Below are positions 47,536-55,945 of a DNA stretch of 64,000 nucleotides, in pieces. The DNA lies in assembly GCF_025860405.1 (NCBI RefSeq), contig NZ_CP063785.1, positions 930,001-994,000 of the forward strand, written 5' to 3'. Origin of the DNA: Tolypothrix sp. PCC 7712 (GTDB lineage Bacteria > Cyanobacteriota > Cyanobacteriia > Cyanobacteriales > Nostocaceae). Numbering within the stretch: position 1 is the first letter of the stretch; each line of letters opens with the position of its first letter. The translations under genes were made by a program, and so were the position numbers. Below the pieces are notes generated by a model. That model searched no databases. It was given only the letters and a program-made list of their open reading frames with translations, and was not told where the DNA came from.

Positions 47536-48570
47536 ATGAGTTCGTATGCTTTTTGGAATAACAAAGGTGGCGTAGGAAAGAGCTTTCTTTGCTTTGTGGC
47601 TGCTGCTGAATATGCTCACCGACACTCCGATACAGATGTTTATGTAATTGACCTATGTCCTCAAGCCAATGTCTCAGAAACTCTATTAGGAGGATATCTT
47701 AATAGTCCAAAAGCACTACATTCTTTAAGCAGCAAAACACCGCGTGCAACTGTGGCTGGCTATATAGAAGCACGTCTTAATTCCCCCTTCCGAATGATTA
47801 CAGACATATCTCCTTATGTATGTGAGCCAAGAGAGTTCAACCCGCAAATACCTGACAATTTAAGGCTTATATGTGGAGACAATCTTCTTGAAATCATTTC
47901 TGAGGCAATTAGACAAACTTCTCAATTACAAATACCGATTGATGCTTGGAAACAGGTGCTGAGTTGGATTCGAGATTTAACAGTTGCTCTACGTACATTT
48001 AGTGGAGAAAGAGATACTTTATTCTTAATCGATTGTAACCCTAGCTTTGCTGTATATACACAGCTTGGTCTAGTTGCAGCAGAAGGTGTGGTTATTCCGT
48101 TTACTGCGGATGACAGTTCGCGTCGTGCAATTGAGAATGTGGTTGCACTTTTATATGGAATCACCGATCCTAACACTGCGCCCTATGCAAGAATTAGCTT
48201 TGCTAAACGTGCAAAAGAAGAAGGTGTATCAGTGCCAAAATTACATACTTTTGTGAGTAATAGAGTGACTATGTATGAAGGTAAAGCAGCATCTGCATTT
48301 ATAGCTATAAACAAAATTATTAAGAAAACTATGGATGATATACATCAGAAAAATCGTCAGATTTTTGCTAGCCCTAAAGACTTACCGAGCCAAAGTTTTA
48401 TTGAAATTCCTGATTATCACAGTGCTTGTGTTGTGGCTGCAACAACTGGTACACCTTTGCACAAAATCAAACCAGGCCCTAAAAAAATTGGTGAGGAGCG
48501 AGTTCAATTAAATCCAGAGCCATTGCAGAGGTATCGAGATGCACTTGAAGCGTTTGTAAATTGTCTTTGA
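47536..48570 (+). CDS. ParA-like P-loop ATPase (operon with HEPN protein)
   Basis: 344 residues. A deviant Walker A of the ParA/MinD type is seen at residues 7-16 (NNKGGVGKSF); a Walker A' region VYVIDLCPQANVSETLLG and Walker B LFLIDCNPSFAVYTQLGLV follow. The C-terminal part (about 290-344) does not resemble ordinary ParA and may bind a partner. There is no parB, no replication gene and no nearby plasmid features, so chromosome partitioning is unlikely. The GTG start of a HEPN-type gene lies 10 nt after its stop. A two-protein ATPase-effector system is inferred. Confidence 0.88.
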   Translation: MSSYAFWNNKGGVGKSFLCFVAAAEYAHRHSDTDVYVIDLCPQANVSETLLGGYLNSPKALHSLSSKTPRATVAGYIEARLNSPFRMITDISPYVCEPREFNPQIPDNLRLICGDNLLEIISEAIRQTSQLQIPIDAWKQVLSWIRDLTVALRTFSGERDTLFLIDCNPSFAVYTQLGLVAAEGVVIPFTADDSSRRAIENVVALLYGITDPNTAPYARISFAKRAKEEGVSVPKLHTFVSNRVTMYEGKAASAFIAINKIIKKTMDDIHQKNRQIFASPKDLPSQSFIEIPDYHSACVVAATTGTPLHKIKPGPKKIGEERVQLNPEPLQRYRDALEAFVNCL

Positions 48571-48580
48571 GAGCATCACC

Positions 48581-49183
48581 GTGCCATCACCAGCAGCATT
48601 AAAGTACGATATAGCGGCTCAAAAGGCTCGTGTTCTACGTGATACTGCAATAGATCCCCGCTTGCGCCCAATTTTAAATAGCCAAACTCAAGTTTATTAC
48701 CATTCAGCCTTAGCAATGTTTGTTGCAGGATGGGAAGCTTATATTGAGGAACTGGTTCGTAACTTTTTTGATGTCACTGCAAACCCTTTAAACCCACATT
48801 TTCATGCTGTTCATTCTATTGCTAACAATGCAGCAGAGCGATCACTTAAACAATTTAATACGCCAAATGCGGAAAATTCACGTAATCTTCTGGTTCAATA
48901 TACTGGTTACGACCCTATCAACGATTGGGTATGGTCAAGAAGAAGCATGAACGCACTAGCCACTCGACAAATGCTAAACGATATTTTGCAAGTAAGACAC
49001 AGTTTTGCACATGGCTTTCCCATTCCTGCATATTCATGGACACAAACACCAACTGGAAAAGTTAGACTCACGGCTAAAGCTATAAAGGATGTTGATGCAC
49101 TGTTACAGTATCTCGTAAATGTTACCGACCTTGGTATGAAACAAAATATTCAAATAACTTATGGCATAGTTCTACCTTGGTGA
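48581..49183 (+). CDS. HEPN-type putative RNase (RiboL-PSP-HEPN / MAE_28990-like)
   Basis: 200 residues from GTG 48581. The helix AMFVAGWEAYIEELVRNFFD and the later motif LQVRHSFAHGFPIP, with Arg139 and His144 giving R-x4-H, are the family hallmarks of HEPN ribonucleases found in toxin-antitoxin and abortive-infection systems. The protein is small and all-helical, with no other domain. It is co-transcribed with the ParA-like ATPase. By analogy the HEPN protein would be the effector and the ATPase its controller, but the pairing with a ParA-type ATPase is not a system I can name. Confidence 0.78.
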   Translation: MPSPAALKYDIAAQKARVLRDTAIDPRLRPILNSQTQVYYHSALAMFVAGWEAYIEELVRNFFDVTANPLNPHFHAVHSIANNAAERSLKQFNTPNAENSRNLLVQYTGYDPINDWVWSRRSMNALATRQMLNDILQVRHSFAHGFPIPAYSWTQTPTGKVRLTAKAIKDVDALLQYLVNVTDLGMKQNIQITYGIVLPW

Positions 49184-49473
49184 TAAATCTAATTATTTAT
49201 ATAAAACCGTGAGTTTGAACCATAACTATATTGATAGCTGTTAGCTGTGATCGCTGTTTCACTTCTGGGTCTATTGTGAGGGTAGGACTTTCGCATTACG
49301 TTACAAACTCATCACAGTTGTAAATTTTTCTAAAATTTAGGACGTTTTACTCCTCAAATAAAAATGCAAGATTGGCGCGTTCAAGATAAATTCCCAGATT
49401 GATGCGATCGCACCAGAAATTTTGCAGCGATCTGAAGTATTGTAATTCCATAGTCCAGGCCTGGGTTTTTACA

Positions 49474-50259
49474 ATGTGTCAACTGCTGGGAATGAATTGC
49501 AATACCCCAACAGATATCTGCTTTTCTTTTGAAGGTTTTTCTCTTCGGGGAGGAAGAACTGACGATCATTGCGATGGTTGGGGTATTGCTTTTTTTGAAG
49601 GTAAAGGATGTCGGATTTTTTTAGATGCTAAAGCCTCTGTTCATTCACCAGTGGCAGATTTAGTCAGACGTTATCCGATTCATTCTACTCATGTAATTGC
49701 TCATATTCGCAAAGCTACACAAGGTGACATCGCTTTGCAAAATTGTCACCCTTTCCAAAGAGAACTTTGGGGTAGATATTGGGTATTTGCTCATAACGGC
49801 AATTTACCAGACTTTAATCCGGCGAATATGGGCTTTTATAAAGCTGTGGGCGATACCGATAGCGAAAAGGCATTCTGTATCATCTTAGAAACTTTGCGGC
49901 AAAAGTTTCCTGAAGGAAAGCCACCGCTAGAAGAACTGTATTCTACCCTCAGTAAAGTTACTGCTGAGATTGCAGCACAGGGCGTGTTTAATTACTTACT
50001 ATCGGATGGGGAACACTTTTTTGCTTACTGTTCCACTAAACTAAGCTATATAGTACGCCAAGCGCCGTTTGCAGCAGCTCATTTAATCGATCAGGATATG
50101 ACAGTGGATTTTCGCGAGTTGACTTCACCACGCGATCGCGTCGCCATTATTGCCACTACTCCCCTGACTGACAATGAAGTTTGGACAATTTTGGAACCCG
50201 GACAACTCCTAGTGTTTCAGGATGGTTTACCAATAAAATCAGTAGAGCGGTGCAATTAA
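49474..50259 (+). CDS. Class II glutamine amidotransferase (YafJ-type)
   Basis: I choose ATG 49474, which places the catalytic cysteine at residue 2 (MCQLLGMNCNTPTDICFSFE), as required for an N-terminal nucleophile enzyme; the frame is open upstream but irrelevant. The 261-residue protein contains HCDGWGIAFFEGKGCRIFLD, HVIAHIRKATQGD, WVFAHNGNLPDF and GDTDSEKAFCIIL, the standard motifs of this family. It hydrolyses glutamine to supply ammonia, but the acceptor domain is absent and its partner is unknown. It is a single gene. Confidence 0.9.
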   Translation: MCQLLGMNCNTPTDICFSFEGFSLRGGRTDDHCDGWGIAFFEGKGCRIFLDAKASVHSPVADLVRRYPIHSTHVIAHIRKATQGDIALQNCHPFQRELWGRYWVFAHNGNLPDFNPANMGFYKAVGDTDSEKAFCIILETLRQKFPEGKPPLEELYSTLSKVTAEIAAQGVFNYLLSDGEHFFAYCSTKLSYIVRQAPFAAAHLIDQDMTVDFRELTSPRDRVAIIATTPLTDNEVWTILEPGQLLVFQDGLPIKSVERCN

Positions 50260-50435
50260 AGATAGCTAAGGCGGTCATTTGTCATTGGTGATTTGTCATT
50301 GGTAAGGATTTCAAGTCTATTAACGTTTCTGAGATTTGTTTTCACCGACTTACTTAGTCATCTAATATTGTCAGAATTCATCACCTCACAATGAGGTTTT
50401 CAACCAATTAATATTCAAATATAAATTTTATATTT

Positions 50436-51386
50436 ATGTACGAACTTTACCCACCAATTGAACCCTATAAACAAGGTTATTTACAGGTATCAGAATTACA
50501 TAAAATTCATTTTGAAGAGTCAGGAAATCCCCAAGGAAAGCCCATAGTTTTATTACATGGGGGCCCTGGTGGAGGCTGTCCACCTTTTTATCGGCAATAT
50601 TTCAATCCTGAAAAGTGGCGCTTGGTGATGTTTGATCAACGCGGTTGCGGTAAAAGTACACCCCATGCCGAATTGCGAGAAAATACGACTTGGGATTTAG
50701 TGAATGATATTGAAAAACTGCGGGAATATTTAGGAATAGAAAAATGGGCAGTATTTGGCGGTAGTTGGGGCAGTACCCTGTCATTAGCATATAGTCAAAC
50801 CCATCCCGAACGTTGTGCAGGGCTAATTTTACGCGGTATATTTATGCTGCGACAAAAGGAATTACGCTGGTTTTATCAAGAAGGTGCTAGCTATATTTTT
50901 CCTGATGCATGGGAAGAATATCTGAAACCAATTCCTATTGCTGAACGGGATGATTTGCTAACAGCTTATTATCAACGTTTAACTAGCCCAGATACTCAAA
51001 TTAGATTAGAAGCAGCCCGTGCTTGGTCAATTTGGGAAGCTAGCACTAGTAGATTATTCCCTGATACAGCCTTGATGCGAAATTTTGGTCAAAATGATTT
51101 TGCTGAAGCCTTTGCGCGGATTGAATGCCATTATTTCATCAATCAAGGATTTTTAGAATCAGAAAACCAGCTACTTTCAAATGTTGAGAAAATTCGGCAT
51201 ATTCCGGCTGTAATTGTTCAAGGTCGTTATGATGTAGTCTGTCCAATGGTATCAGCATGGGAATTACATCGAGCTTGGCCAGAAGCAGAATTTATTGTAG
51301 TTCCTGATGCGGGACATTCGATGAGCGAACCGGGAATACGTAGTGCATTGATTGCAGCGACAGATAAATTTGCTATTAATTCGTAA
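50436..51386 (+). CDS. pip: Proline iminopeptidase
   Basis: 316 residues of an alpha/beta hydrolase. The oxyanion region is VLLHGGPGGGCPPFYRQYF; FDQRGCGKSTPHAELREN is typical of peptidase S33. The nucleophile motif is FGGSWGSTLSLAYSQTHPE, the acid lies near VIVQGRYDVVCPM, and the His in VVPDAGHSMSEPG. It releases N-terminal proline from peptides in the cytoplasm. A long stretch of dispersed repeats begins right after the stop codon. Confidence 0.92.
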   Translation: MYELYPPIEPYKQGYLQVSELHKIHFEESGNPQGKPIVLLHGGPGGGCPPFYRQYFNPEKWRLVMFDQRGCGKSTPHAELRENTTWDLVNDIEKLREYLGIEKWAVFGGSWGSTLSLAYSQTHPERCAGLILRGIFMLRQKELRWFYQEGASYIFPDAWEEYLKPIPIAERDDLLTAYYQRLTSPDTQIRLEAARAWSIWEASTSRLFPDTALMRNFGQNDFAEAFARIECHYFINQGFLESENQLLSNVEKIRHIPAVIVQGRYDVVCPMVSAWELHRAWPEAEFIVVPDAGHSMSEPGIRSALIAATDKFAINS

Positions 51387-52356
51387 TTCGTAATACCCTA
51401 CGGGAAGCGCAAAGCGCTACGTAATTCGTAATTAAATAGGAATTACGCAATGCTGATCATGTCATTGCGACCGAAACGAATTGTAGGCAAGCAATCCCAG
51501 CGTCAGAGGAGATTGTAAGTAGTTAAACAAAATTAATTACACAATGTCATTGCGAATGGAGCGGAGCGGAATGAAGCAATCGCAAGGGTTGAGATTGCTT
51601 CGCTGCGCTCGCAATAACTGTAATTAATTTTGCGTGGTTACTTAGCAGTTCTCTAAATTCAGGCTACAGATAATTCTCCCCCTGCTGCCTATGTGTAGCG
51701 ATATTTTGGAGAATTTGTATTACTTCTCTGTGAGACGCTACGCGTTAAGCGTTAACGCAGCCTCTCGCAGAGAAGGCTTTACGCTATCGCTCGTAATGAC
51801 GAAGTTATACCAAATTGGTATCAGTAAGCCGTAACCCACGAAAAGCTTTGGCATGGATACCGTACTACGTGAACTGACAATTCCAGGTTTTCCTTTTCCC
51901 CTTTATATATCTCCTGCTTAATACTCAATTTGCGAGCAAATACTGTATATTTTTTTAAGTTTTTTGTGAACTTGAATATGTATTCCAATGAATACAGTAG
52001 TAATATTGCTGAGATATTTCATGAAATTAATTGAGGATACAATTCATTTCAATAAGCCATTATTATCTATGTTTTTTAGGCATGATATAAACTTAAAAGC
52101 CTGACATATTAAGCATTTTAGCCAGGTATCGCTTTATGAAATACACAAGCTCATCTACAAAATAAATAATAGCCATAGTAGTATTGCTTGTTATTTATGA
52201 AACCTTTATGATTTAAATAAAAATTTTTATCAAAATATCGATTTTGTTCTAAATAATATTATTACTACATTTAATAAATATTCGTGAAATCTCCATCTTT
52301 ACATTCAGTCTATTTAAGTAGAGAATGAATTCAAAGTTAATCGAGGTTGATTGAGC
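51387..52356. other. 970-bp intergenic region with dispersed repeats and AT-rich leader
   Basis: AATTCGTAATACC-type direct repeats lie at 51385-51435. The M3-like left end TAGGAATTACGCAA (51437-51450) is followed by two GTCATTGCGA repeats (about 51461 and 51545), then a hairpin built on CTTCTCTG...CAGAGAAG (about 51722-51775). From about 51930 to 52350 the DNA is strongly AT-rich and probably serves as promoter/leader for the small peptide gene at 52357. No ORF of note. Confidence 0.6.
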
Positions 52357-52626
52357 ATGAAAATCATAGCAAAAGATGTTAGAGAAATTGACTCTTTAAT
52401 TGAAGAATTAAGTGATGAAGAACTAGCAAGTTGTGTGGGTGGTTGTGGCTGGTACAACCCAGCAGGAAATGAATGTGAAATTGAAACACAAGAAGATGGA
52501 ACATTTAAAATTACAGAGTATGTTCTAGTTGGTGAACAATGGAATTCATCTTCATATACCACCAATTCCATAGCTGATTATTGGTACGATCCCAACGGTT
52601 CAGCCCGCTACAAATTCTCTTATTAA
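52357..52626 (+). CDS. Double-glycine-leader peptide precursor (bacteriocin/RiPP-like)
   Basis: 89 residues from ATG 52357; the frame also opens at TTG 52351, but GAGG upstream suits the ATG better. Residues 1-29 form a classic leader: an acidic helix (REIDSLIEELSDEELASCV) ending in Gly-Gly, where C39-type exporters cleave. The predicted 60-residue core begins CGWYNPAGNECEIETQEDG and is rich in Tyr, Ser, Asn and acidic residues with two Cys. No modifying enzyme, immunity gene or C39 exporter is adjacent. AT-rich leader DNA precedes it. Whether it matches the CTB or Nif11-type groups needs a profile search. Confidence 0.72.
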   Translation: MKIIAKDVREIDSLIEELSDEELASCVGGCGWYNPAGNECEIETQEDGTFKITEYVLVGEQWNSSSYTTNSIADYWYDPNGSARYKFSY

Positions 52627-52820
52627 TATAGAGAAGATTATGGAATTAAGTATAAATAAAAGATAACAAAGAAGTATCCAAACAAGATTAATACTATAAA
52701 GAGGAGCGTTTTAAACTGTTGATTTGGTTTTGGTTAAAGTTTTTTCTTTCTCCTTCTTCTCGGAACCGATAAGTCTTATCGCCCTTATAACTATCGCAGG
52801 CTTTACCTGCATAAACTATA

Positions 52821-52843
52821 TAGATCTGCCATTGGCAGATCTA
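52821..52843 (+). promoter_or_regulatory. Hairpin in the rpmI upstream region
   Basis: TAGATCTGCC and GGCAGATCTA are perfect 10-bp arms around ATT. It lies about 83 bp before rpmI and is followed by TTTGCATATT. It could terminate upstream transcription or form part of a leader controlling ribosomal protein synthesis. Confidence 0.5.
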
Positions 52844-52891
52844 TTTGCATATTGGAGTTATTTTTGCTCATGCAATCTGATGAGCTTAGTA

Positions 52892-52897
52892 TATAAT
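52892..52897 (+). promoter_or_regulatory. Candidate -10 element for rpmI-rplT
   Basis: TATAAT matches the sigma-70 type -10 consensus. No strong -35 box lies at 16-18 bp; TTGCTC at 52864 is too distant. Transcription would start near 52904, leaving a leader of about 22 nt. Confidence 0.4.
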
Positions 52898-52925
52898 GAT
52901 AGATTGTGTCGATCAAAGCCAAACC

Positions 52926-53123
52926 ATGCCTAAACTCAAGACTCGTAAAGCAGCTGCAAAGCGATTCCGTGCCACCGGTACAGGTAAAATCGTTCGTCGC
53001 AAAGCTTATAAAAACCACCTTCTAGAGCATAAAACTTCAGATAAGAAGCGCAGTATGTCCAAGTCTGGACTTGTACACGAACGCGACGAAGATAATGTAC
53101 GTTTGATGCTCCCCTATTTGTAA
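52926..53123 (+). CDS. rpmI: 50S ribosomal protein L35
   Basis: 65 residues from ATG 52926: [20 protein letters not shown], then [17 protein letters not shown] and the C-terminal VRLMLPYL, the full-length L35 pattern. The ATG at 52896 would add ten unrelated residues and overlap the -10 box, so it is rejected as start. rplT begins 21 bp later and is co-transcribed. infC, often upstream in other bacteria, is absent. Confidence 0.97.
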   Translation: MPKLKTRKAAAKRFRATGTGKIVRRKAYKNHLLEHKTSDKKRSMSKSGLVHERDEDNVRLMLPYL

Positions 53124-53144
53124 GTCCTTCAGGAAAATTAAGTT

Positions 53145-53504
53145 ATGACACGGGTAAAACGCGGTAACGTAGCTCGTAAACGCCGCAATAAAATTCTCAA
53201 ACTAGCTAAAGGTTTTCGCGGTTCCCACTCAACTCTGTTTAGAACCGCTAATCAACAGGTAATGAAAGCACTGCGGAGTGCTTATCGCGATCGCAAAAAG
53301 AAAAAGCGCGATTTCCGTCGCCTGTGGATCGCTCGTATCAATGCTGCAGCAAGGGTACATGGTTTGAGCTATAGCAAGCTCATCGGTAATCTCAAAAAAG
53401 CCGATATCCAACTCAATCGCAAAATGTTGGCGCAATTAGCAGTTGTCGATCCAGCTAGCTTTGGCAAAATTGCTGAATTAGCCGCCAGCCAAGGTAAAGG
53501 TTAA
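53145..53504 (+). CDS. rplT: 50S ribosomal protein L20
   Basis: 119 residues, [20 protein letters not shown], with [20 protein letters not shown] and the C-terminal [14 protein letters not shown]; complete L20. It is needed for 23S rRNA folding during large-subunit assembly. It forms an operon with rpmI. Confidence 0.98.
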   Translation: MTRVKRGNVARKRRNKILKLAKGFRGSHSTLFRTANQQVMKALRSAYRDRKKKKRDFRRLWIARINAAARVHGLSYSKLIGNLKKADIQLNRKMLAQLAVVDPASFGKIAELAASQGKG

Positions 53505-53591
53505 AGGATTAAGGATGAAGTATAAAGTATGAAGGCTGAAGTATACCCCAATAAATTGGGGGGCTGGAAAAAAGGCAGCATACTACACAGA

Positions 53592-54398
53592 ATGCGTGTC
53601 TGGCAGCAATACTGGTTTTCATCCTTTATCCTTTACTCTTTATCCTTTTTATTAATTGTTTGTTTTTGCTTTTTGGGGACAGTACCAATTGCATCTGCCG
53701 CCCAAATGCCAGAAATTCAGCGGCGAGGCTATTTCACAATTGCTGTCAAAGATAACTTGCGTCCCTTGGGATTTAGAGATGCCAAGGGTAATTTGCAAGG
53801 CTTGGAAATTGACTTAGCACAGCGTTTGGCAAGTGACTTGCTAGGTAAAGCAAACGCTGTGAAATTAAAACCCGTAGCCAATCGCGATCGCTTATCTGTA
53901 GTATTCAACAATCAAGTTGACTTTGCCATTGCGCGGGTAACAGCAACAGAGTCACGTTCTCGCTTAGTAAGTTTCAGTGTTCCTTACTACTTTGATGGTA
54001 GTTATGTAGTTGTAAAGGATACTGGAATGCAGCGAATCAATGATTTAGCAAAACGCAAAATCGCTGTACTGAATAACTCCACAACTATTGCCGATATCAA
54101 GTACTATGTGCCGAATGCTGAGTTAGTAGGAGTAAAATCCTATGAAGAAGCGAGAGAAAAAATAGAAAGCGATGCTGTCTCTGCCTTTGCCGCCGATGCT
54201 AGCGTTTTGAGTGGTTGGGTGCAACAATATCCCCAATATCGACTACTACCAACCAAACTATCCACAGCCCCTTTATCTGTAGTCATGCCCAAAGGCTTGC
54301 AATACGATGATTTAAGACTACAGGTAAATGGAGCGATCGCACGTTACATAGATGAAGGCTGGCTCAAACAACGCGCCCAAGATTGGGGGTTACCATAA
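53592..54398 (+). CDS. Periplasmic amino-acid-type substrate-binding protein (SBP_bac_3)
   Basis: I use ATG 53592 (MRVWQQYWFSSFILYSLSFL), which starts directly at a signal peptide ending near ASA; the 21 codons upstream to 53529 are intergenic repeat-like sequence. The 268-residue product shows the family 3 pattern: QRRGYFTIAVKDNLRPLGFR, GLEIDLAQRLASDL, FAIARVTATESRSRLVSFSV and INDLAKRKIAVLNNSTTIAD. It should bind polar amino acids or similar compounds in the periplasm. No permease or ATPase gene is adjacent, so it is an orphan binding protein. Confidence 0.85.
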   Translation: MRVWQQYWFSSFILYSLSFLLIVCFCFLGTVPIASAAQMPEIQRRGYFTIAVKDNLRPLGFRDAKGNLQGLEIDLAQRLASDLLGKANAVKLKPVANRDRLSVVFNNQVDFAIARVTATESRSRLVSFSVPYYFDGSYVVVKDTGMQRINDLAKRKIAVLNNSTTIADIKYYVPNAELVGVKSYEEAREKIESDAVSAFAADASVLSGWVQQYPQYRLLPTKLSTAPLSVVMPKGLQYDDLRLQVNGAIARYIDEGWLKQRAQDWGLP

Positions 54399-54465
54399 AT
54401 TCGTCATTTGTCATTTGTCATTGGGTAATAGGTAATAGGTAATGGGTAATGGGTAATTGGTAATC
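54399..54465. repeat. Short tandem repeats (TCATTTG and GGTAATG/GGTAATA)
   Basis: Three GTCATTTGTCATTT-type units are followed by about six GGTAAT(A/G/T)G units. They lie immediately upstream of M1 copy 4. Such heptamer-like tracts are found after several genes in the window. Confidence 0.8.
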
Positions 54466-54591
54466 CAATACTTGTCGGTTAAGGGGAAAAGGGGAAGGGT
54501 AAAAGGGGCAAGAAAAAACCTTTAACCCTTACCCTTTCACCTTTTCCCCAAACCAAATTCCGAGTTGAAAATCCTTAACCGAGCAGTATTG
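54466..54591. mobile_element. MITE-like element, family M1, full-length copy (plus orientation)
   Basis: The ends CAATACTTGTCGGTTAAGG and CCTTAACCGAGCAGTATTG are 19-bp inverted repeats with two mismatches. The interior AGGGGAAAAGGGGAAGGG and CCTTTCACCTTTTCCCC arms match the inverted copy at 21217-21341. It lies between the binding-protein gene and the Ycf37-like gene. Confidence 0.78.
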
Positions 54592-54730
54592 ATTGGTAAT
54601 CAGATTTTCTTCCCCAGTCCCCAATCCCCAATCCCCATTACACCTTATCCCCAGAGGGGGCCCCGAGTTCCCCAGTCCCCTTGCAGCTGATAATAAATAA
54701 GAAGACTCTTTATATTCGTATTTCAAGACA

Positions 54731-55255
54731 ATGGATAACAGTCTAGCGGTTGTTTATCTCTCGATTTTCATCGGTATACTCACATTTGCTGTTGTGAGTG
54801 TTTTCCAGCAAATTTTCAAAACTCGTCGGATTGAAAGTTCCTTGTCTCGCTTAAAAAAGAAGTTGAGTAAGGATAAAGGAACTGCTCAAGAATATTACGA
54901 GTTAGGCAGTATTTATTCTCAAAAGAAAGTCTATTCCCAAGCGATCGCGCTGTTTCAAAAAGCTCTCAAAGCAGCCGAAGAAGAGGGAGAAGAAGCTGTT
55001 GCTCCTATCTACAATGGGCTAGGGTATGCTTACTTTGCCCAAGAGCAATATGATTTAGCAATTCGTCAGTACAAAGAAGCGCTGAAGCTAAAACCTGATT
55101 ATGTGACAGCGCTCAATAATCTCGGTCATGCTTATGAGGAAAAAAAATTAAATACACAGGCACTACAAACCTACGAAGAAGCCCTCAAATTCGCGCCTAA
55201 TAATTCTATTGCTAAACGTCGTGCTGAATCTTTGCGCCGTTTGGTTTCTGCATAA
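54731..55255 (+). CDS. Ycf37-like TPR protein (PSI assembly)
   Basis: 174 residues. An N-terminal membrane helix (LAVVYLSIFIGILTFAVVSV) is followed by three TPR motifs from about 55 to 165 (EYYELGSIYSQKKVYSQAIA, GLGYAYFAQEQYDLAIRQY, LNNLGHAYEEKKLNTQAL). This length and layout match Ycf37 (Pyg7 in plants), a thylakoid protein assisting photosystem I assembly. The assignment rests on architecture rather than diagnostic residues. Confidence 0.72.
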   Translation: MDNSLAVVYLSIFIGILTFAVVSVFQQIFKTRRIESSLSRLKKKLSKDKGTAQEYYELGSIYSQKKVYSQAIALFQKALKAAEEEGEEAVAPIYNGLGYAYFAQEQYDLAIRQYKEALKLKPDYVTALNNLGHAYEEKKLNTQALQTYEEALKFAPNNSIAKRRAESLRRLVSA

Positions 55256-55945
55256 GTAGTTGGTGTTTGGGATTGGGTGTTTGGTGTTTGTGTTCCCCTT
55301 CACCCATTACCCATTACCAATCCCCAATTCTATACTACATCGTAGTATACAAGTAGCACAGGGTTTAATTAAATATAGTGCTGTCGGTTCGCCATTATTA
55401 GAAACTCAACCATACTACAAAGATTATTTGAACCTTTATATGGTCATTTTCTTAAAGATTATGCGCCATACGCTTGGTAATTTGTAATTCGTAATTCGTA
55501 ATTCGTAATTTAGAGGTAGTAGCGTGTCTAGACTAAAATAGTGCATTGTTCAAACTCTTGTGGGATGGGCATCTTGCCCGTCCTGGGCGGACAAGATGTC
55601 CACCCCACAAGAAAATTATATTGCCACATTTTAGTCTTGTCAGTCCAGTAGGGTGTGTTACGCCGTCGGCTAACGCACCTTTAATTTTCGATTATACCCC
55701 ATGAAATAATGTTGACGACACCAATATATTCTAGAGGGCAAGGCACTGCCTTGCCCTTACAATCTGTCGCATTGTTTTTTTTAATTGATATGACATTTTG
55801 CAAATTCAAATAAATCTATTCGGTTTACCAACATAATCTAGGAATATAGATAAAATCAGTTCTCCAAAATTCTTGTATCCAAATTTCGTAATTACGAACT
55901 ACGAATTATGAATTGGTACTCTATCTTCCTATAAATATCTAAAGA
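55256..55945. other. Intergenic region with M5 element and a possible gene remnant
   Basis: From 55335 to 55485 an in-frame stretch (IQVAQGLIKYSAVGSPLLET) shows some coding-like character but has no start or family match; it may be a remnant. AATTCGTAATTCG repeats follow at 55482-55510, then the M5 element (55525-55642) and a low-complexity tract. The right end should contain the amine-oxidase promoter. Confidence 0.5.
55525..55642. mobile_element. MITE-like element, family M5, copy 2 (inverted)
   Basis: The ends TGTCTAGACTAAAAT and ATTTTAGTCTTGTCA are imperfect inverted repeats. The middle contains CTTGTGGGATGGGCATCTTG and CAAGATGTCCACCCCACAAG, the inverse of copy 1. The flanking sequence CAGTCCAGTAGG is shared with copy 1 in inverse form. 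Confidence 0.72.

Larger units (their letters stand above)
52627..52925. other. Leader region upstream of rpmI
   Basis: This nearly 300-bp leader has a 10-bp-arm hairpin (52821-52843) and a -10-like TATAAT at 52892-52897. No gene is supported; the 69-codon frame through it is a shadow. Confidence 0.55.

Noticed and set aside
47536..49183. Plasmid partition locus (parA-parB)
   Set aside because: The second gene has HEPN rather than ParB/HTH features and there are no parS-like repeats or replication genes nearby.
51437..51630. Second full-length M3 element
   Set aside because: The left end matches, but no matching right terminal repeat is present, so I record it only as a partial end.
52724..52933. 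69-codon hydrophobic frame upstream of rpmI
   Set aside because: Overlaps the leader hairpin and -10 box of rpmI; weak start context.
55260..55487. 75-codon frame after the Ycf37-like gene
   Set aside because: The first part is low-complexity CCCATTACCC repeat; the rest might be a gene remnant but shows no family or start.
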